DNA of 64,000 nucleotides, from the NCBI GenBank assembly GCA_028285105.1, contig JANQQE010000013.1, forward strand, positions 62,001 through 126,000, in the 5' to 3' direction. The notes beneath the pieces were generated by a model. That model saw only the letters and a program-made list of their open reading frames with translations, searched no databases and was not told where the DNA came from. Origin of the DNA: Alphaproteobacteria bacterium. GTDB lineage: Bacteria > Planctomycetota > Phycisphaerae > UBA1845. Of this stretch, positions 43,224 to 53,007 are shown piece by piece. Each line of letters begins with the position of its first letter. The first letter of the stretch is position 1. The translations under genes were made by a program, and so were the position numbers.

Positions 43224-44498
43224 TCAATGGCCATTGCATTCGTGATTGCTTGCGGTTGAACCGAATTGCTGCGGCGGGAGCGGTCGCTCCTGCAAGTCTG
43301 GTTCCGGTCCTACGATCAAAGGTACATTTGGTTTTGTTGCGGCTGGCAGATCATCGCAACCGATTCCCGTACCGGCAGACACCATCGGCGCGCCGACATC
43401 GGCAAGGATTGCCAGATCAATCTCCGAAATATCGCGACGTTTTCCGCGACGGGTCACCACCCCATTCATGAGCTCTTCGAGCAGATCGCTTCCTGGTCTG
43501 GGGGCACTGTTGGCGACGTGTGCAATGTTACCGTACGTGAGCGGAACCGGCCCGCCGTACGCCTCGACAGCATTGGGTCCGGTGAAGAAGAAGTTCACGC
43601 CGTCAAAATCGATGTACTCGTCATACGTTGACAAATAGTTTCCCGGCAAGTCGCCGTCCCTAAAATCGCGCCAACCGTTGTAAGCAAAAACGTGTCCCAT
43701 TTCGTGCAGGAATGCTGAATACGCATCGATCTTGTCGTCGGGCAATGCGGCTTGACGCAAGGTTGGATTGGGATCGAACCACCACAAGCCGTCCGTCAGA
43801 TTGCGTTGGCCAATGGTGACCACGGCGTCAGCAATTTCATCGTTGGGATCTTCACCAGTTCGGATTTCGGCGAGGGCACCTTGCTCATACGTGTCCAGAC
43901 CGTTGATACTGCGGATGCGAGCCACAGTCTTGCTCGACGCAACCGCCGTCGTGATGTCGGCAAAACGGACTTCAACTTCAATGGAAGCGTCGCGCGACGC
44001 CACCAGATGATCGGTCCACGCATCGCACGCTGCGCCGAGATTCAACTCAATCGCCGGATAATATGCAGCATACGTCTGGGCAGGGTCGTCAAACAAAATG
44101 ACGCAGGCGATGTTTGCACCGGCTTGTATCTTGCGGGCGTTGTTCGGGCATTCATCGATGCAATCGTCGAAGCCGTCGTCATCGGTGTCACGCTGCGAAC
44201 AAGAGCAACCGAATTCGTCTGGGTCTTCGTTCGTGGGCGTGTCGTCGCAATCGTCAAAGTCGTTTTCGACACCGTCGGCATCGGCATCGTCGAGCGTCGA
44301 AAACAACACGTCTCGACCATCTTCTGTGCTGCTCGAATCGACCGACGTCTGGTCAGATTGCGACTGACCGTCAGCGTCTGCATCCGGAATCTCAATGTCC
44401 GCACCAGGAATCGCAGTCAGCTTGGCGACTTCGCAGCCGCCAGCGCAGAATCCGAGCGCACACAGATACAGACCGATTTTGTACCAATCCCCTCTCAT
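43224..44498 (-). CDS. Lipoprotein with TSP3-like calcium repeats and HExxH metalloprotease motif
   Basis: A 424-residue exported protein. It begins with a signal peptide ending FCAGGC (C22, probable lipidation site). Residues 65-120 carry Asp-rich thrombospondin type 3-like repeats (DADADGVENDFDDCDD, DTDDDGFDDCIDECPNN). A catalytic-type domain follows with HEMGH at 265-269, the zinc protease motif; the downstream sequence YNGWRDF does not match the metzincin third-His spacing. It resembles secreted planctomycete metalloproteases. The ATG at 44498 starts the signal peptide; the longer frame was rejected. It is next to the collagen-like lipoprotein gene on the same strand. Confidence 0.75.
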   Translation of the reverse strand: MRGDWYKIGLYLCALGFCAGGCEVAKLTAIPGADIEIPDADADGQSQSDQTSVDSSSTEDGRDVLFSTLDDADADGVENDFDDCDDTPTNEDPDEFGCSCSQRDTDDDGFDDCIDECPNNARKIQAGANIACVILFDDPAQTYAAYYPAIELNLGAACDAWTDHLVASRDASIEVEVRFADITTAVASSKTVARIRSINGLDTYEQGALAEIRTGEDPNDEIADAVVTIGQRNLTDGLWWFDPNPTLRQAALPDDKIDAYSAFLHEMGHVFAYNGWRDFRDGDLPGNYLSTYDEYIDFDGVNFFFTGPNAVEAYGGPVPLTYGNIAHVANSAPRPGSDLLEELMNGVVTRRGKRRDISEIDLAILADVGAPMVSAGTGIGCDDLPAATKPNVPLIVGPEPDLQERPLPPQQFGSTASNHECNGH

Positions 44499-44720
44499 AT
44501 CCCCTCGCGATCGGGGGCGCGCACGGCCAAACGATTGTGCTCGTTCAGCTCGCTTTCCCCTCGAGACGAACCTACGATTCGCCGCTCGCAAAAAGGATGA
44601 CCTTTAAGTTAAGGTCGAATTGTTCAGCCATTTTGGACTCGAAGAGTCCGAGAACAACAACACTGGATGGATCAAGGGGGTAGAAGCGGGGTCTGCAATG
44701 AATTTCAGCGGATTATCGCC

Positions 44721-44760
44721 ACAAGAAAGGCCCCGATGACGTTGGAACGCCACCGGGGCC
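44721..44760 (-). terminator. Terminator of the collagen-like gene
   Basis: GGCCCCGATG (44729-44738) and CACCGGGGCC (44751-44760) pair with one mismatch. On the minus strand the hairpin is followed by TTTCTTGTGG. It lies 32 bases beyond the stop of the collagen-like gene. Confidence 0.7.
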
Positions 44761-44791
44761 GGGACTTCAAATTGCAATTTTGGATCGAGCG

Positions 44792-46882
44792 TTATTGAAT
44801 AGGCTCGATCTGGCCATCACCGTTATCTTCGAAGTCTTCACCGCACACCTCGATGTACTCGAGCAGTACGCCTTCTTCTACTTGACTGGTTTCGGTACGC
44901 AGCCGGATGTCGATGCATGACTCACCGTCGGCAGCTGATATGTCGATCGTTTCCTCGACAAACACGTTCGGCGGGTTGTCGGGAATATTCAACGTAGCAC
45001 CGATGTTCCAATCGCCTTCACCCTCACCACACAGACGCCACTCGACGATGAATTCATCATTATCCGATTCGAACAACGAAGCCCACTCGAAGCGAATGAA
45101 CAGTCCGATGAAACCTTCGACGATGATGTCTTCCTGAACAACCTTGGTTTCCTGCTCGAACACCGGGATGATGTTGAACTGGTCGTCCTGGAGACGCAGA
45201 CGTTCGTTTACGATTGAAGCGTTGTCGTCCGGATCGCCACCCTGCTGTGCAGATTCAAACTCGGTCCAACCGTTGCCGACGGTGTTGCTGTCGGGACGAT
45301 CGAAGTCATCGCGGAACGGGCAGAGGTTTTCGACGCCACAGTCCGGTGGATCTTGGAGAAGTGCTTCGGCCGATTCAAAGACATTCGCACCCACGGTCGC
45401 AACCGATGCATCATCAGCGGCCGACTCGAAGAAGTCCACGCCTAGGAACGTATAGCATCCGCCATCGTCGAAATCTTCAAGTTCGTCATCCTCATTAAGA
45501 CGGTTGACTTCGAAGGCCAACAGGTCTCGGGCTTCAATGCTGTTGAAGAAGTCGAGGTTCAGGCCGGCAGCATTGAGTGGAAGATCGACGATCAGAAGCG
45601 ATCCACCGACACCTGGTGCCGGACCAACGCTGATGTAACGGGTGTTCTGCGTACCTTGAATGGTTCCGCGGTCATTTCCGGCTTTTCCGAGGAAACTGTC
45701 CAAACGCAATACCGAGCAGATTCCGTCGCCACCTTCACGCCAGATGAACATACGCATGGTGATCGGGTTGTTGGCACCATCAAGGTCATAACGATTCGGG
45801 ACGGCAGCCCGGTACGCAACCGTACCAACACCTGCGCCACCACACGGACCCAACGACGGTTCGAACGTGTTTATCGCATCAAACGCCTCACCCTGCATCT
45901 GGTTGAATGCGGCGTACGTACCACCGGGAACCGTGAAGAACTGGTCGATGAATACGCTGTTGAACAGTGACGGACCTGGTGCACCGTCTTCGCCGTCCTC
46001 ACCGTCTTCGCCGTCTTCGCCGTCTTCGCCGTCCTCACCATCTTCACCGTCCTCGCCGTCTTCGCCGTCAAGACCGTTGGTGCCTGCCGGACCAGCGGGC
46101 CCCTGTGGACCTTCCGGACCCTGCGGACCAGCCGGACCTTGTGGACCCTCGGGACCACGACCATCGAGTACGTCAATCACTCCATCGGTGTTGACGTCTT
46201 CGCTGTAACCGCAAATGTCTTCCGGATCGATCGAAGGCTCGACATCCGGCGGACAGAAACAAATTCCTTCGCCTTCGTCAACTCCGCGAACGCGAGCGGT
46301 TTGCTCAACCGGTTCGCCTTCTCCCTCTTCTTCTTCATCGCAGGGATAGGAATCGAGGCAGTTGCCAAATTCGTCCTGAAGCAACGGATGACAGAAGTCT
46401 CTCATACCGTTGGTGTTGATGTCCCAAACGTTGTCGCCGTCCTCGCCATCTTGACCATCAGCACCATTTGAACCCGACGAACCGCTCGAACCACGCGGAC
46501 CTGCGGGGCCAGCTGGACCTGCCGGACCTTCGGGACCTGCCGGGCCAGCGGGACCTTGCGGACCTTCTGGGCCTTCGGTACCAGGCAACGACTGACCATC
46601 TTGACCGGGAGCACCCGGTTCACCGGGCTCGCCTTGGGGACCTGGTTCACCTTGCGGACCTGCGGGGCCAGCCGCACCACCGTTACCTAAACCAAACAAT
46701 TGCAAAGCCAATGAACCGATCCCGAAGAGATCGCGAACATAGTCTTGCACGCCAAACAGACCGTTGCTACCTCCGACACAACCGGTCATCATCAGACCGC
46801 CTGCCGGTGCGACGAACAGTGCGGCTGCTACAACTGCACCCGTCAGCTTTTGTCGCGTTTTACTCCAACCCTTAGCTTTCAT
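44792..46882 (-). CDS. Collagen-like (Gly-X-Y) lipoprotein
   Basis: A 696-residue surface lipoprotein. The signal peptide ends LMMTGC, with C35 as the lipidation site. Two collagen-like blocks follow: about residues 69-152 with some 27 Gly-X-Y triplets rich in GPA/GEP/GPQ and one break, and a second of about 21 triplets containing nine consecutive GED units. Between them lies an acidic, Cys-rich segment with EF-hand-like NTNG and NTDG turns. The C-terminal ~390 residues form two beta-rich domains, the last resembling a carbohydrate-binding or LamG-like fold ([19 protein letters not shown]). Role in adhesion or matrix formation is inferred. Confidence 0.85.
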   Translation of the reverse strand: MKAKGWSKTRQKLTGAVVAAALFVAPAGGLMMTGCVGGSNGLFGVQDYVRDLFGIGSLALQLFGLGNGGAAGPAGPQGEPGPQGEPGEPGAPGQDGQSLPGTEGPEGPQGPAGPAGPEGPAGPAGPAGPRGSSGSSGSNGADGQDGEDGDNVWDINTNGMRDFCHPLLQDEFGNCLDSYPCDEEEEGEGEPVEQTARVRGVDEGEGICFCPPDVEPSIDPEDICGYSEDVNTDGVIDVLDGRGPEGPQGPAGPQGPEGPQGPAGPAGTNGLDGEDGEDGEDGEDGEDGEDGEDGEDGEDGAPGPSLFNSVFIDQFFTVPGGTYAAFNQMQGEAFDAINTFEPSLGPCGGAGVGTVAYRAAVPNRYDLDGANNPITMRMFIWREGGDGICSVLRLDSFLGKAGNDRGTIQGTQNTRYISVGPAPGVGGSLLIVDLPLNAAGLNLDFFNSIEARDLLAFEVNRLNEDDELEDFDDGGCYTFLGVDFFESAADDASVATVGANVFESAEALLQDPPDCGVENLCPFRDDFDRPDSNTVGNGWTEFESAQQGGDPDDNASIVNERLRLQDDQFNIIPVFEQETKVVQEDIIVEGFIGLFIRFEWASLFESDNDEFIVEWRLCGEGEGDWNIGATLNIPDNPPNVFVEETIDISAADGESCIDIRLRTETSQVEEGVLLEYIEVCGEDFEDNGDGQIEPIQ

Positions 46883-47504
46883 AAGCTCTCGCTCCTTTTC
46901 TTCCTCAAGAGAAAAGTGACCGTATTAAAATTCGCGTGATGGTGACCCAGCCAATCCGAGACCCACACATTTTTGGTTAAAGACTTTTTGGGAACCTGCA
47001 ATTGCCCTAATCGAGACAGTCGCAATCAGTTTCAATTCACGTCGAAGGTTACAACTCTTGAACCATTCAAACGAAACGCGACTGCAAAACTCTGATAGGT
47101 CGGCAATCAAGCCCAAAGCGGATATGCACCCCAGCACTACGCTTTACCCCACCAGCGGGATTTCGGCATCCGTGCTACCCCGATTCCCATCATCCGCCTC
47201 TTCCCCAAGAGACGAACAAAAACGTCATCTGCCACCATCCAACATGCCTGCCAGACGGAGGCTCCCCATGACATCAGATCGTAAGCATTGGAAAAAACCA
47301 TGTCAACTTACAGTACACATTCCAAGGGTTGGACTGATAATCCCAACGAACAACGGCTCAAACCGCTAAATTCTAGGGTAAATCAAGCAATTCCTACCCC
47401 TCTGTTATTCGGACGTCGCCCTCGATATTCATGAGACCAACCTTTCCGAGACGCAATGAAAGACTTGGGATGTGAGGATAGGGGATGTTTTGTCGGCGAG
47501 TTGG
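46883..47504. other. Gene-poor region upstream of the collagen-like gene
   Basis: About 620 bases between preA and the collagen-like gene, both on the minus strand. No plausible coding frame or clear hairpin was found. It should contain the collagen-like gene promoter and the end of the hyd-preT-preA transcript. Confidence 0.35.
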
Positions 47505-48890
47505 TTACACGTGTTGTGGTGGTTCGATCTTGTCGATCGTTCCTGCGGCGAGTCCTTCTTGATACTCAGTCCAACTCATGGGTGAGCGGCCTGTATCGAT
47601 TTCTTTCATTGTGATACAGCGATCGACCGGGCAGACCAGCGAACACATGTTGCATCCGACGCACGTGTCTTGATTGATCGATAGGATGTTGACGTAATCT
47701 TCACCCGCCCCCGGAACGACCGTGATACCGCCGCTCTTGAGCAACTCGGCGCGATGACCGTTATCGGACAAATAATCAGCGACCGATTGCTTCTCCATCT
47801 TGATCGACTGATGGCATCCGTCTTCGCAGGCGATGTAACACAGCCCGCAATGCACGCACTTCTCCTGATCGATCTCGGCGACGACCTTGTAGTTCAAATC
47901 CAGATCGCCCCAATGCTTGATGCGCGGAACCGACTTACCGACAAAGTCCGAAACATTCGTGAAGTTATTTTCCAGCATCCAACCCTGCATGCCGCTGATG
48001 AGATGCTCGACAATTCTAAATCCGTAATGCATGACAGCCGTACACACCTGCACGCTCGACGAACCGAGCAACATAAATTCAACCGCGTCCTGCCACGACT
48101 GAATTCCACCGATTCCGCTAATCGGAATATTGATGTTCTCGTCGCGGGCGCACTCCGCCACCATGTTTAGCGCGATGGGTTTGACAGCTGGTCCGCAATA
48201 ACCACCGTGACTTCCGTTACCGCGCACCGAGGGTTTTGGCGCAAGCGTGTTCAAATCGATTCCGATAATCGAATTGATCGTGTTGATCAAAGAGATCGCA
48301 TCCGCGCCACCTTCCGACGCAGCCCGACCGACCGTTGCAACGTTTGTGATGTTTGGCGTGAGTTTGACGATCACCGGAATCGTCGCGACTTCTTTGACCC
48401 ACTCGGTGATCATTTTCGTGTATTCGGGAACCTGACCGACAGCCGCTCCCATCCCGCGCTCGCTCATTCCGTGCGGGCAACCGAAATTCAATTCCAGACC
48501 ATCCGCCCCTGCGTCCTGCGTCTGCTTGACGATGTCATGCCATGTTTCCCGCTTGGTTTCGACCATCAACGAAACGAACAGGGCATGATCCGGAAAATCA
48601 CGTTTGACCTCGGAAATCTCGCGGAGATTGACCTCCAGCGTGCGGTCGGTGATTAGCTCGATGTTGTTTAATCCCAGTACTTTACGGCCGTCGTAGTCCA
48701 CCGCACCATAACGGGACGAAACGTTGACAATGGGCTCGTGGTTGAGGGTTTTCCAGACGACACCGCCCCACCCGGCTTCGTACGCCCGGCGGACCTGATA
48801 CCCCGAATTCGTCGGAGGGGCCGACGCCAGCCAAAAAGGATTGGGGGCTTTGACGCCGCAGAATTCCGTACTCAGATCTGGTAATGGCAT
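47505..48890 (-). CDS. preA: NAD-dependent dihydropyrimidine dehydrogenase subunit PreA
   Basis: The FMN/iron-sulfur subunit that reduces uracil and thymine to their dihydro forms, together with PreT. The 461-residue protein has a dihydroorotate-dehydrogenase-like TIM barrel (NPFWLASAPPTNSGYQ, GLELNFGCPHGMSERG, ISGIGGIQSWQDAVEFM) and a C-terminal ferredoxin domain with two 4Fe-4S motifs, CVHCGLCYIAC and CVGCNMCSLVCP. The pyrimidine-contact Asn and Cys are in NFGCPHG. It is the last gene of the operon hyd-preT-preA, 56 bases after preT. Confidence 0.94.
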   Translation of the reverse strand: MPLPDLSTEFCGVKAPNPFWLASAPPTNSGYQVRRAYEAGWGGVVWKTLNHEPIVNVSSRYGAVDYDGRKVLGLNNIELITDRTLEVNLREISEVKRDFPDHALFVSLMVETKRETWHDIVKQTQDAGADGLELNFGCPHGMSERGMGAAVGQVPEYTKMITEWVKEVATIPVIVKLTPNITNVATVGRAASEGGADAISLINTINSIIGIDLNTLAPKPSVRGNGSHGGYCGPAVKPIALNMVAECARDENINIPISGIGGIQSWQDAVEFMLLGSSSVQVCTAVMHYGFRIVEHLISGMQGWMLENNFTNVSDFVGKSVPRIKHWGDLDLNYKVVAEIDQEKCVHCGLCYIACEDGCHQSIKMEKQSVADYLSDNGHRAELLKSGGITVVPGAGEDYVNILSINQDTCVGCNMCSLVCPVDRCITMKEIDTGRSPMSWTEYQEGLAAGTIDKIEPPQHV

Positions 48891-48946
48891 GGCTGAAACC
48901 TCAATTCAAACATTGGCAGATGCGGTGTGGTGCCACAAATTGGCAC

Positions 48947-50284
48947 TCAATTGGCCAGCATCGCGTTGATGCCCCACGCGGCGACCTTGCCTTCCTGCAC
49001 CGCGTCGACAATTTCTGCCCCCTTACTCGTACAATCGCCTCCGGCGAAGAGTTTCGGGATGCTCGTCGCGCCGGATTTGTGATCGATGACGACTTTGCCG
49101 TTATCGACTTTCAAATTCGGCATGGCTTTGAGCAAATCAAGCAGCGGCACTTGCCCGAGCGCTTTTACGATCATATCGGCATGAATGACAAACTCGCTGC
49201 CGGCGATCGTTGAAAGTTTGCCTTTGCGCGACGAGGCATTATCCAACGTCGTACGGATAAACTCGACACCGGTTGCAACACCGTTCTCAACCATCACCCG
49301 CGTCGGCAGGGCGAACCACTCGAATTGCACGCCCTCGGCTTTCATGTATTCGTATTCGTAAGCGAACGCGGGCATGGCTTCTTCACCACGCCGGTATGCG
49401 ACCGTCACCTTCTTCGCACCCAGTCGCGTCGCTTCCGTCGCAACGTCGGCGGCGGTGTTGCCCGCACCGATGACCAGAACATGCTCGCCAACCTCACAAT
49501 CTTCAAACGGTTTGGTGTGTGTTTGGAAAATAAAGTCAAGCGCTTCCCACGCACCAGTCGCGTCTTCGTTTTCAATGCCGAGCGGAGATGTCCGCCCCAA
49601 GCCAATGCCGAGGAAAACCGCGTCATATTCGTCGATCATCTTCAAAAGCGACGGGGCATCGACATGTTGATTCAAACGAATGTCCACACCGACCTGCTTG
49701 ACCAATTCGACTTCGGTCAGTGCAAACTCGGTCGAAATCTTGTACGCCGAAATACCCAGCGTGTTGAGTCCACCGGGAATATCGCGAGCTTCAAACACCG
49801 TCACATCGTGCCCGGTTTTTCGAAGTTCGTGGGCGCATGACAGCCCGGATGGTCCGGAACCAATCACCGCCACGCGCTTTCCTGTCGCCGGACCCGCTTC
49901 AAAGAACTCCACGCCCTTTGCGCTGGCAGCATCGCACGCAAATCGCTGCAACCGTCCAATCTGCACCGGCGATTTCAGCAACGTGTTGTCCACGCACGCC
50001 CCTTCGCACAGCACTTCGGTCGGGCACGCCCGAGCACAGCTGCCGCCAAGGATATTGTCTTCGAGAATCGTATGGGCTGCGCCAATGGGATTGCGGTGCA
50101 TGATCTGGCGAATGAATTTTGGGATGTCGATGTGCGTCGGGCAGGCGCGGGTACATGGTGCATCATAACAAAACAAACACTTCGCCGACTCCATCAGCGC
50201 CTCGTCATGCGCAAGGGGCGGCGGCATGTCCGCAAAGTTCTGCTTGAGCGTTTCGGCACTTAAATTGTCACCCGCACGGGCCAT
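48947..50284 (-). CDS. preT: NAD-dependent dihydropyrimidine dehydrogenase subunit PreT
   Basis: The flavoprotein partner of PreA, passing electrons between NAD(H) and the FMN/FeS subunit. The 445-residue protein has the N-terminal Fe-S region with CLFCYDAPCTRACP and CARACPTEVLCEGAC, an FAD Rossmann motif VAVIGSGPSGLSCAHELR and a NAD(P) motif VLVIGAGNTAADVATEA. This matches GltD/DPD N-terminal-type proteins. The ATG has GAGG upstream. It lies 36 bases after the dihydropyrimidinase gene and 56 before preA. Confidence 0.93.
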   Translation of the reverse strand: MARAGDNLSAETLKQNFADMPPPLAHDEALMESAKCLFCYDAPCTRACPTHIDIPKFIRQIMHRNPIGAAHTILEDNILGGSCARACPTEVLCEGACVDNTLLKSPVQIGRLQRFACDAASAKGVEFFEAGPATGKRVAVIGSGPSGLSCAHELRKTGHDVTVFEARDIPGGLNTLGISAYKISTEFALTEVELVKQVGVDIRLNQHVDAPSLLKMIDEYDAVFLGIGLGRTSPLGIENEDATGAWEALDFIFQTHTKPFEDCEVGEHVLVIGAGNTAADVATEATRLGAKKVTVAYRRGEEAMPAFAYEYEYMKAEGVQFEWFALPTRVMVENGVATGVEFIRTTLDNASSRKGKLSTIAGSEFVIHADMIVKALGQVPLLDLLKAMPNLKVDNGKVVIDHKSGATSIPKLFAGGDCTSKGAEIVDAVQEGKVAAWGINAMLAN

Positions 50285-50320
50285 GTTTAATCCTCGATGG
50301 ATATTGAATTCGATTTGGAC

Positions 50321-51736
50321 TTAGAGTTTTCCGGCGCTTTTTCGCGACATCCACTTGCCCCAGCCGTTCTTTCCGCAGAATTTGTAGTCGTCCACGATTA
50401 AGCGGCCCCGACTGAACGTGTTGCGTGCGAAACCGGCCAGCGACCAACCCTGGAACGGACTCCAGTCGGTATTGGTTTCCATCTTTTTGTGATCGACCTT
50501 GATGCGTTTCTTCGGATCGAAGATGGCGATATCTGCATCGCTGCCCGGCGCGATCACCCCCTTTTTGGGATACAAACCCATCACCTTCGCCGGATTGGTG
50601 CAGCATTTTTCGACGAACTGCTTCATCGTCAATCGCTTCTTCAACACACCGTGCGTGTAAACAATCGGCAGCAACGTTTCCAAACCGGGCATGCCCATTG
50701 GAATCTTGGTCCAATCGCCGTTCCACATGGCCTTCTGCTCGCGCGTGAACGAACACGTGTCGGTCGATACGACGCACACGTCGTCCTGCTTCAAACCCTG
50801 CCACAAGCGTTTCTGGTCGGCTTTCTTTTTGATCTGCGGGCAGCACGCGAAGAGATGCCCATCCTTCTTGGCGAACTCCGAATCGTCAAGCACCAGGTAC
50901 TGCGCGCACGTTTCGGCGTGAACCGGAATTTTTTTCTTGCGGGCTTCGCGGATGATGTCGGTGCCCTCACCCGTTGACATGTGTACGATGTACAACGTGC
51001 CACCGGTCACCTCGCACCACTTGACCGCACGCTGAATGGCTTCGGCTTCGATGTAATTCGGGCGGGTGATCCCGTGCAGTTGCGCGCCGTATTTTTTCAT
51101 CATCGCTTTGGTGTGATGGCGATCGATCAACTCGTCCAGCACACGACTCGACTCGGCGTGAATCAAGAGCATCGCGCCGAGTTTCTTGCAATTCTCCAAC
51201 GCCCCAAAAATCGCACGATCGTCGGACTGCCAACCTTCCGACTCGTAAATCATGAACTCCTTGAACGTCGGGCAACCCTTCTTGACCATCTTGGCCATTT
51301 CGGGTCCATGTCGATCCCAATTGGTGATTGCCATGTGAAAGCAATAATCGATGCATGTCTTCGGGTCGGCTTTCTTACGCCAGTTGTTGTAAGCCGTCGT
51401 CATCGTCTCTTTGCCATACGGAATCGCAAAGTCGATCACGCTCGTCACACAGCCGCGGGCTGCCGCCTTCGTACCCGAGTCGAAATCGTCGCTGGACACC
51501 GTCCCACAAAACGGCAGCTCCAGGTGCACATGCACATCCAGACCACCCGGAATCACGTACTGCCCCTTGGCATCAACGATCTTGGCAGTACTACGTCCGC
51601 CCTTGGTCGAACTGCCGTTACTGACCAATCCTTTTCGGACGGCTGCGATCTTCTGACCCTTAATGCCAACGTCAACTTTCTTCGGGCCGGTCGCGGTGTA
51701 AACGGTGCCGCCCGTGATGATCGTGTCGTATCCCAT
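50321..51736 (-). CDS. Dihydropyrimidinase
   Basis: The zinc enzyme that opens dihydrouracil/dihydrothymine to N-carbamoyl-beta-amino acids, step two of the pathway. The 471-residue protein has the amidohydrolase metal motif GLDVHVHLELPF (H69, H71) and the carboxylated Lys K159 in TFKEFMIYE. Later come LLIHAESSRVLDELI and VHMSTGEGTDII with two more His ligands, and VVSTDTCSF with the final Asp. The last stretch NTDWSPFQGWSLAG is typical of dihydropyrimidinases. It is the first gene of the hyd-preT-preA operon. Confidence 0.92.
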   Translation of the reverse strand: MGYDTIITGGTVYTATGPKKVDVGIKGQKIAAVRKGLVSNGSSTKGGRSTAKIVDAKGQYVIPGGLDVHVHLELPFCGTVSSDDFDSGTKAAARGCVTSVIDFAIPYGKETMTTAYNNWRKKADPKTCIDYCFHMAITNWDRHGPEMAKMVKKGCPTFKEFMIYESEGWQSDDRAIFGALENCKKLGAMLLIHAESSRVLDELIDRHHTKAMMKKYGAQLHGITRPNYIEAEAIQRAVKWCEVTGGTLYIVHMSTGEGTDIIREARKKKIPVHAETCAQYLVLDDSEFAKKDGHLFACCPQIKKKADQKRLWQGLKQDDVCVVSTDTCSFTREQKAMWNGDWTKIPMGMPGLETLLPIVYTHGVLKKRLTMKQFVEKCCTNPAKVMGLYPKKGVIAPGSDADIAIFDPKKRIKVDHKKMETNTDWSPFQGWSLAGFARNTFSRGRLIVDDYKFCGKNGWGKWMSRKSAGKL

Positions 51737-51950
51737 GTTGCAAAACTCACTTGAAAGAGATGCTCAAAAAATGCGTCGCAATCCGTATGTTGCGCGCAAA
51801 GGGCTAGCCCGGTCAAGGAAAGAATGATTTCGAGATGAATTAGAGGGAGTCAGACAGTATGGTGCCGCACGGGTGCCCCACCCTTCCAGGGCGGGGGACT
51901 GAATAAGCACACGTCAAAACCGTTATCGACCGACATTTCTGAGTAGCCAC

Positions 51951-51982
51951 AAAAAAACACTGACAGACCAAGCTGCCAGTGT
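51951..51982 (-). terminator. Terminator of rpsD
   Basis: ACACTG-a-CAG (51957-51966) pairs with CTG-c-CAGTGT (51973-51982) around a six-base loop; on the minus strand it is followed by a run of seven T. It lies about 47 bases past the rpsD stop. The rest of 51737-52028 shows no gene. Confidence 0.8.
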
Positions 51983-52028
51983 CATGTTTTGGGCAAACCA
52001 ACGCAATCCAAATCGCGTCAATGAAACG

Positions 52029-52637
52029 TTAGCGGGTGTAGTATTCGATGATCGAACCGAATTCGACCTCGAACGGAAGTCGCACATCTTCGGGCACGGG
52101 CAGGCGCACGACGCGACCTTCCAACTTGCCCTCTTCGACCGACAGCCATTCGGGAGGCAATGGACCTTCACATGTTTCCGCACAATCTTTGACGAATTTT
52201 TGACTGCGATCACGGACAGTGATGACATCGCCAGGTTTGACATGCAGGGAAGGACGATCAGCCCGACGGCCGTTGATCAAGAAATGACCGTGGGCGACGG
52301 CTTGGCGGGCTTGCCAAATCGTTCGTGCCCAACCAAGACGACGAACGGTGTTGTCCAGACGGGTCTCGAGCAACTGTTGAATCGCAGTCAGCGTGCCACG
52401 TTTTGACGACGACGCTTTGGCCATGTACTTGCGGAACTGGCCGTCACGAATGTTGTAATAGAAGGCGATCTTCTGCTTCTCGATCAGCTGCGTACCGTAC
52501 AAGCTCGGGCGACCACGACGGAAGCCATGCATACCCGGGCGGCTTGGCTTGTTGGGGTTAAGGTGCTTTGCCGTCTCGCAGATCGGCACGCCAACACGGC
52601 GCGTCAACCGCACCTTTGGTCCTGTGTAATTACCCAT
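52029..52637 (-). CDS. rpsD: 30S ribosomal protein S4
   Basis: A primary rRNA-binding protein of the small subunit. The 202-residue protein shows the S4 N-terminal domain (GPKVRLTRRVGVPI, RRGRPSLYGTQLIEKQKIAFYY), the S4 RNA-binding core (LLETRLDNTVRRLGWARTIWQARQAVAHGHFLINGRRADRPS in two parts) and the C-terminal IEYYTR. The N-terminus lacks the four-Cys zinc knuckle found in some S4 paralogues. It stands as a single gene with its own terminator, away from the usual S13-S11-S4-rpoA operon. Confidence 0.96.
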   Translation of the reverse strand: MGNYTGPKVRLTRRVGVPICETAKHLNPNKPSRPGMHGFRRGRPSLYGTQLIEKQKIAFYYNIRDGQFRKYMAKASSSKRGTLTAIQQLLETRLDNTVRRLGWARTIWQARQAVAHGHFLINGRRADRPSLHVKPGDVITVRDRSQKFVKDCAETCEGPLPPEWLSVEEGKLEGRVVRLPVPEDVRLPFEVEFGSIIEYYTR

Positions 52638-52807
52638 GTCGAGAAACGTCCTTCCAAAATAGGTCAGTCAGGCCATACGGGGGCGAACCCCTCATCTCAC
52701 GCGCACACCCCTCGGCCTTGAGAGGTGGACCAAGCATCATACAGACCTCGAAAAAAGGTTCAACAGGCTGGGCGATGGGTTGAAATCAGCGTTATTCACG
52801 CTCTATC

Positions 52808-52955
52808 CGTCATTCCCGCGCAAGCGGGAATCCAGGCGAGTGCGTCAACCCGGCCAAACTGCGACGGACCATCGGATGCTCATCGCGCCCGGTGTGCTGC
52901 ATCAAGTATTGCGATCTATCCTTCGATTCTGGATTCCCGCGTGCGCGGGAATGAC
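52808..52955. repeat. Intergenic inverted-repeat element, CGTCATTCCC type (copy 2)
   Basis: Outer arms CGTCATTCCCGCG (52808-52820) and CGCGGGAATGACG (52943-52955) are exact complements. Inner hairpins are CCCGCGCAAGCGGG and TTCCCGCGTGCGCGGGAA. It is the longer relative of the element at 38896-38964. The remaining ~370-base gap between rpsD and the peptidase gene shows no gene. Confidence 0.8.
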
Positions 52956-53007
52956 GAGTGCGTGCCGCTATGGCGATCATGCCGGACAATCACGCTCGCC
53001 AATCGCA

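Noticed and set aside
45988..46070. Direct repeats that could suggest a CRISPR-like or satellite array
   Set aside because: They are 9-base coding repeats for Gly-Glu-Asp in the collagen-like protein, with no spacers.
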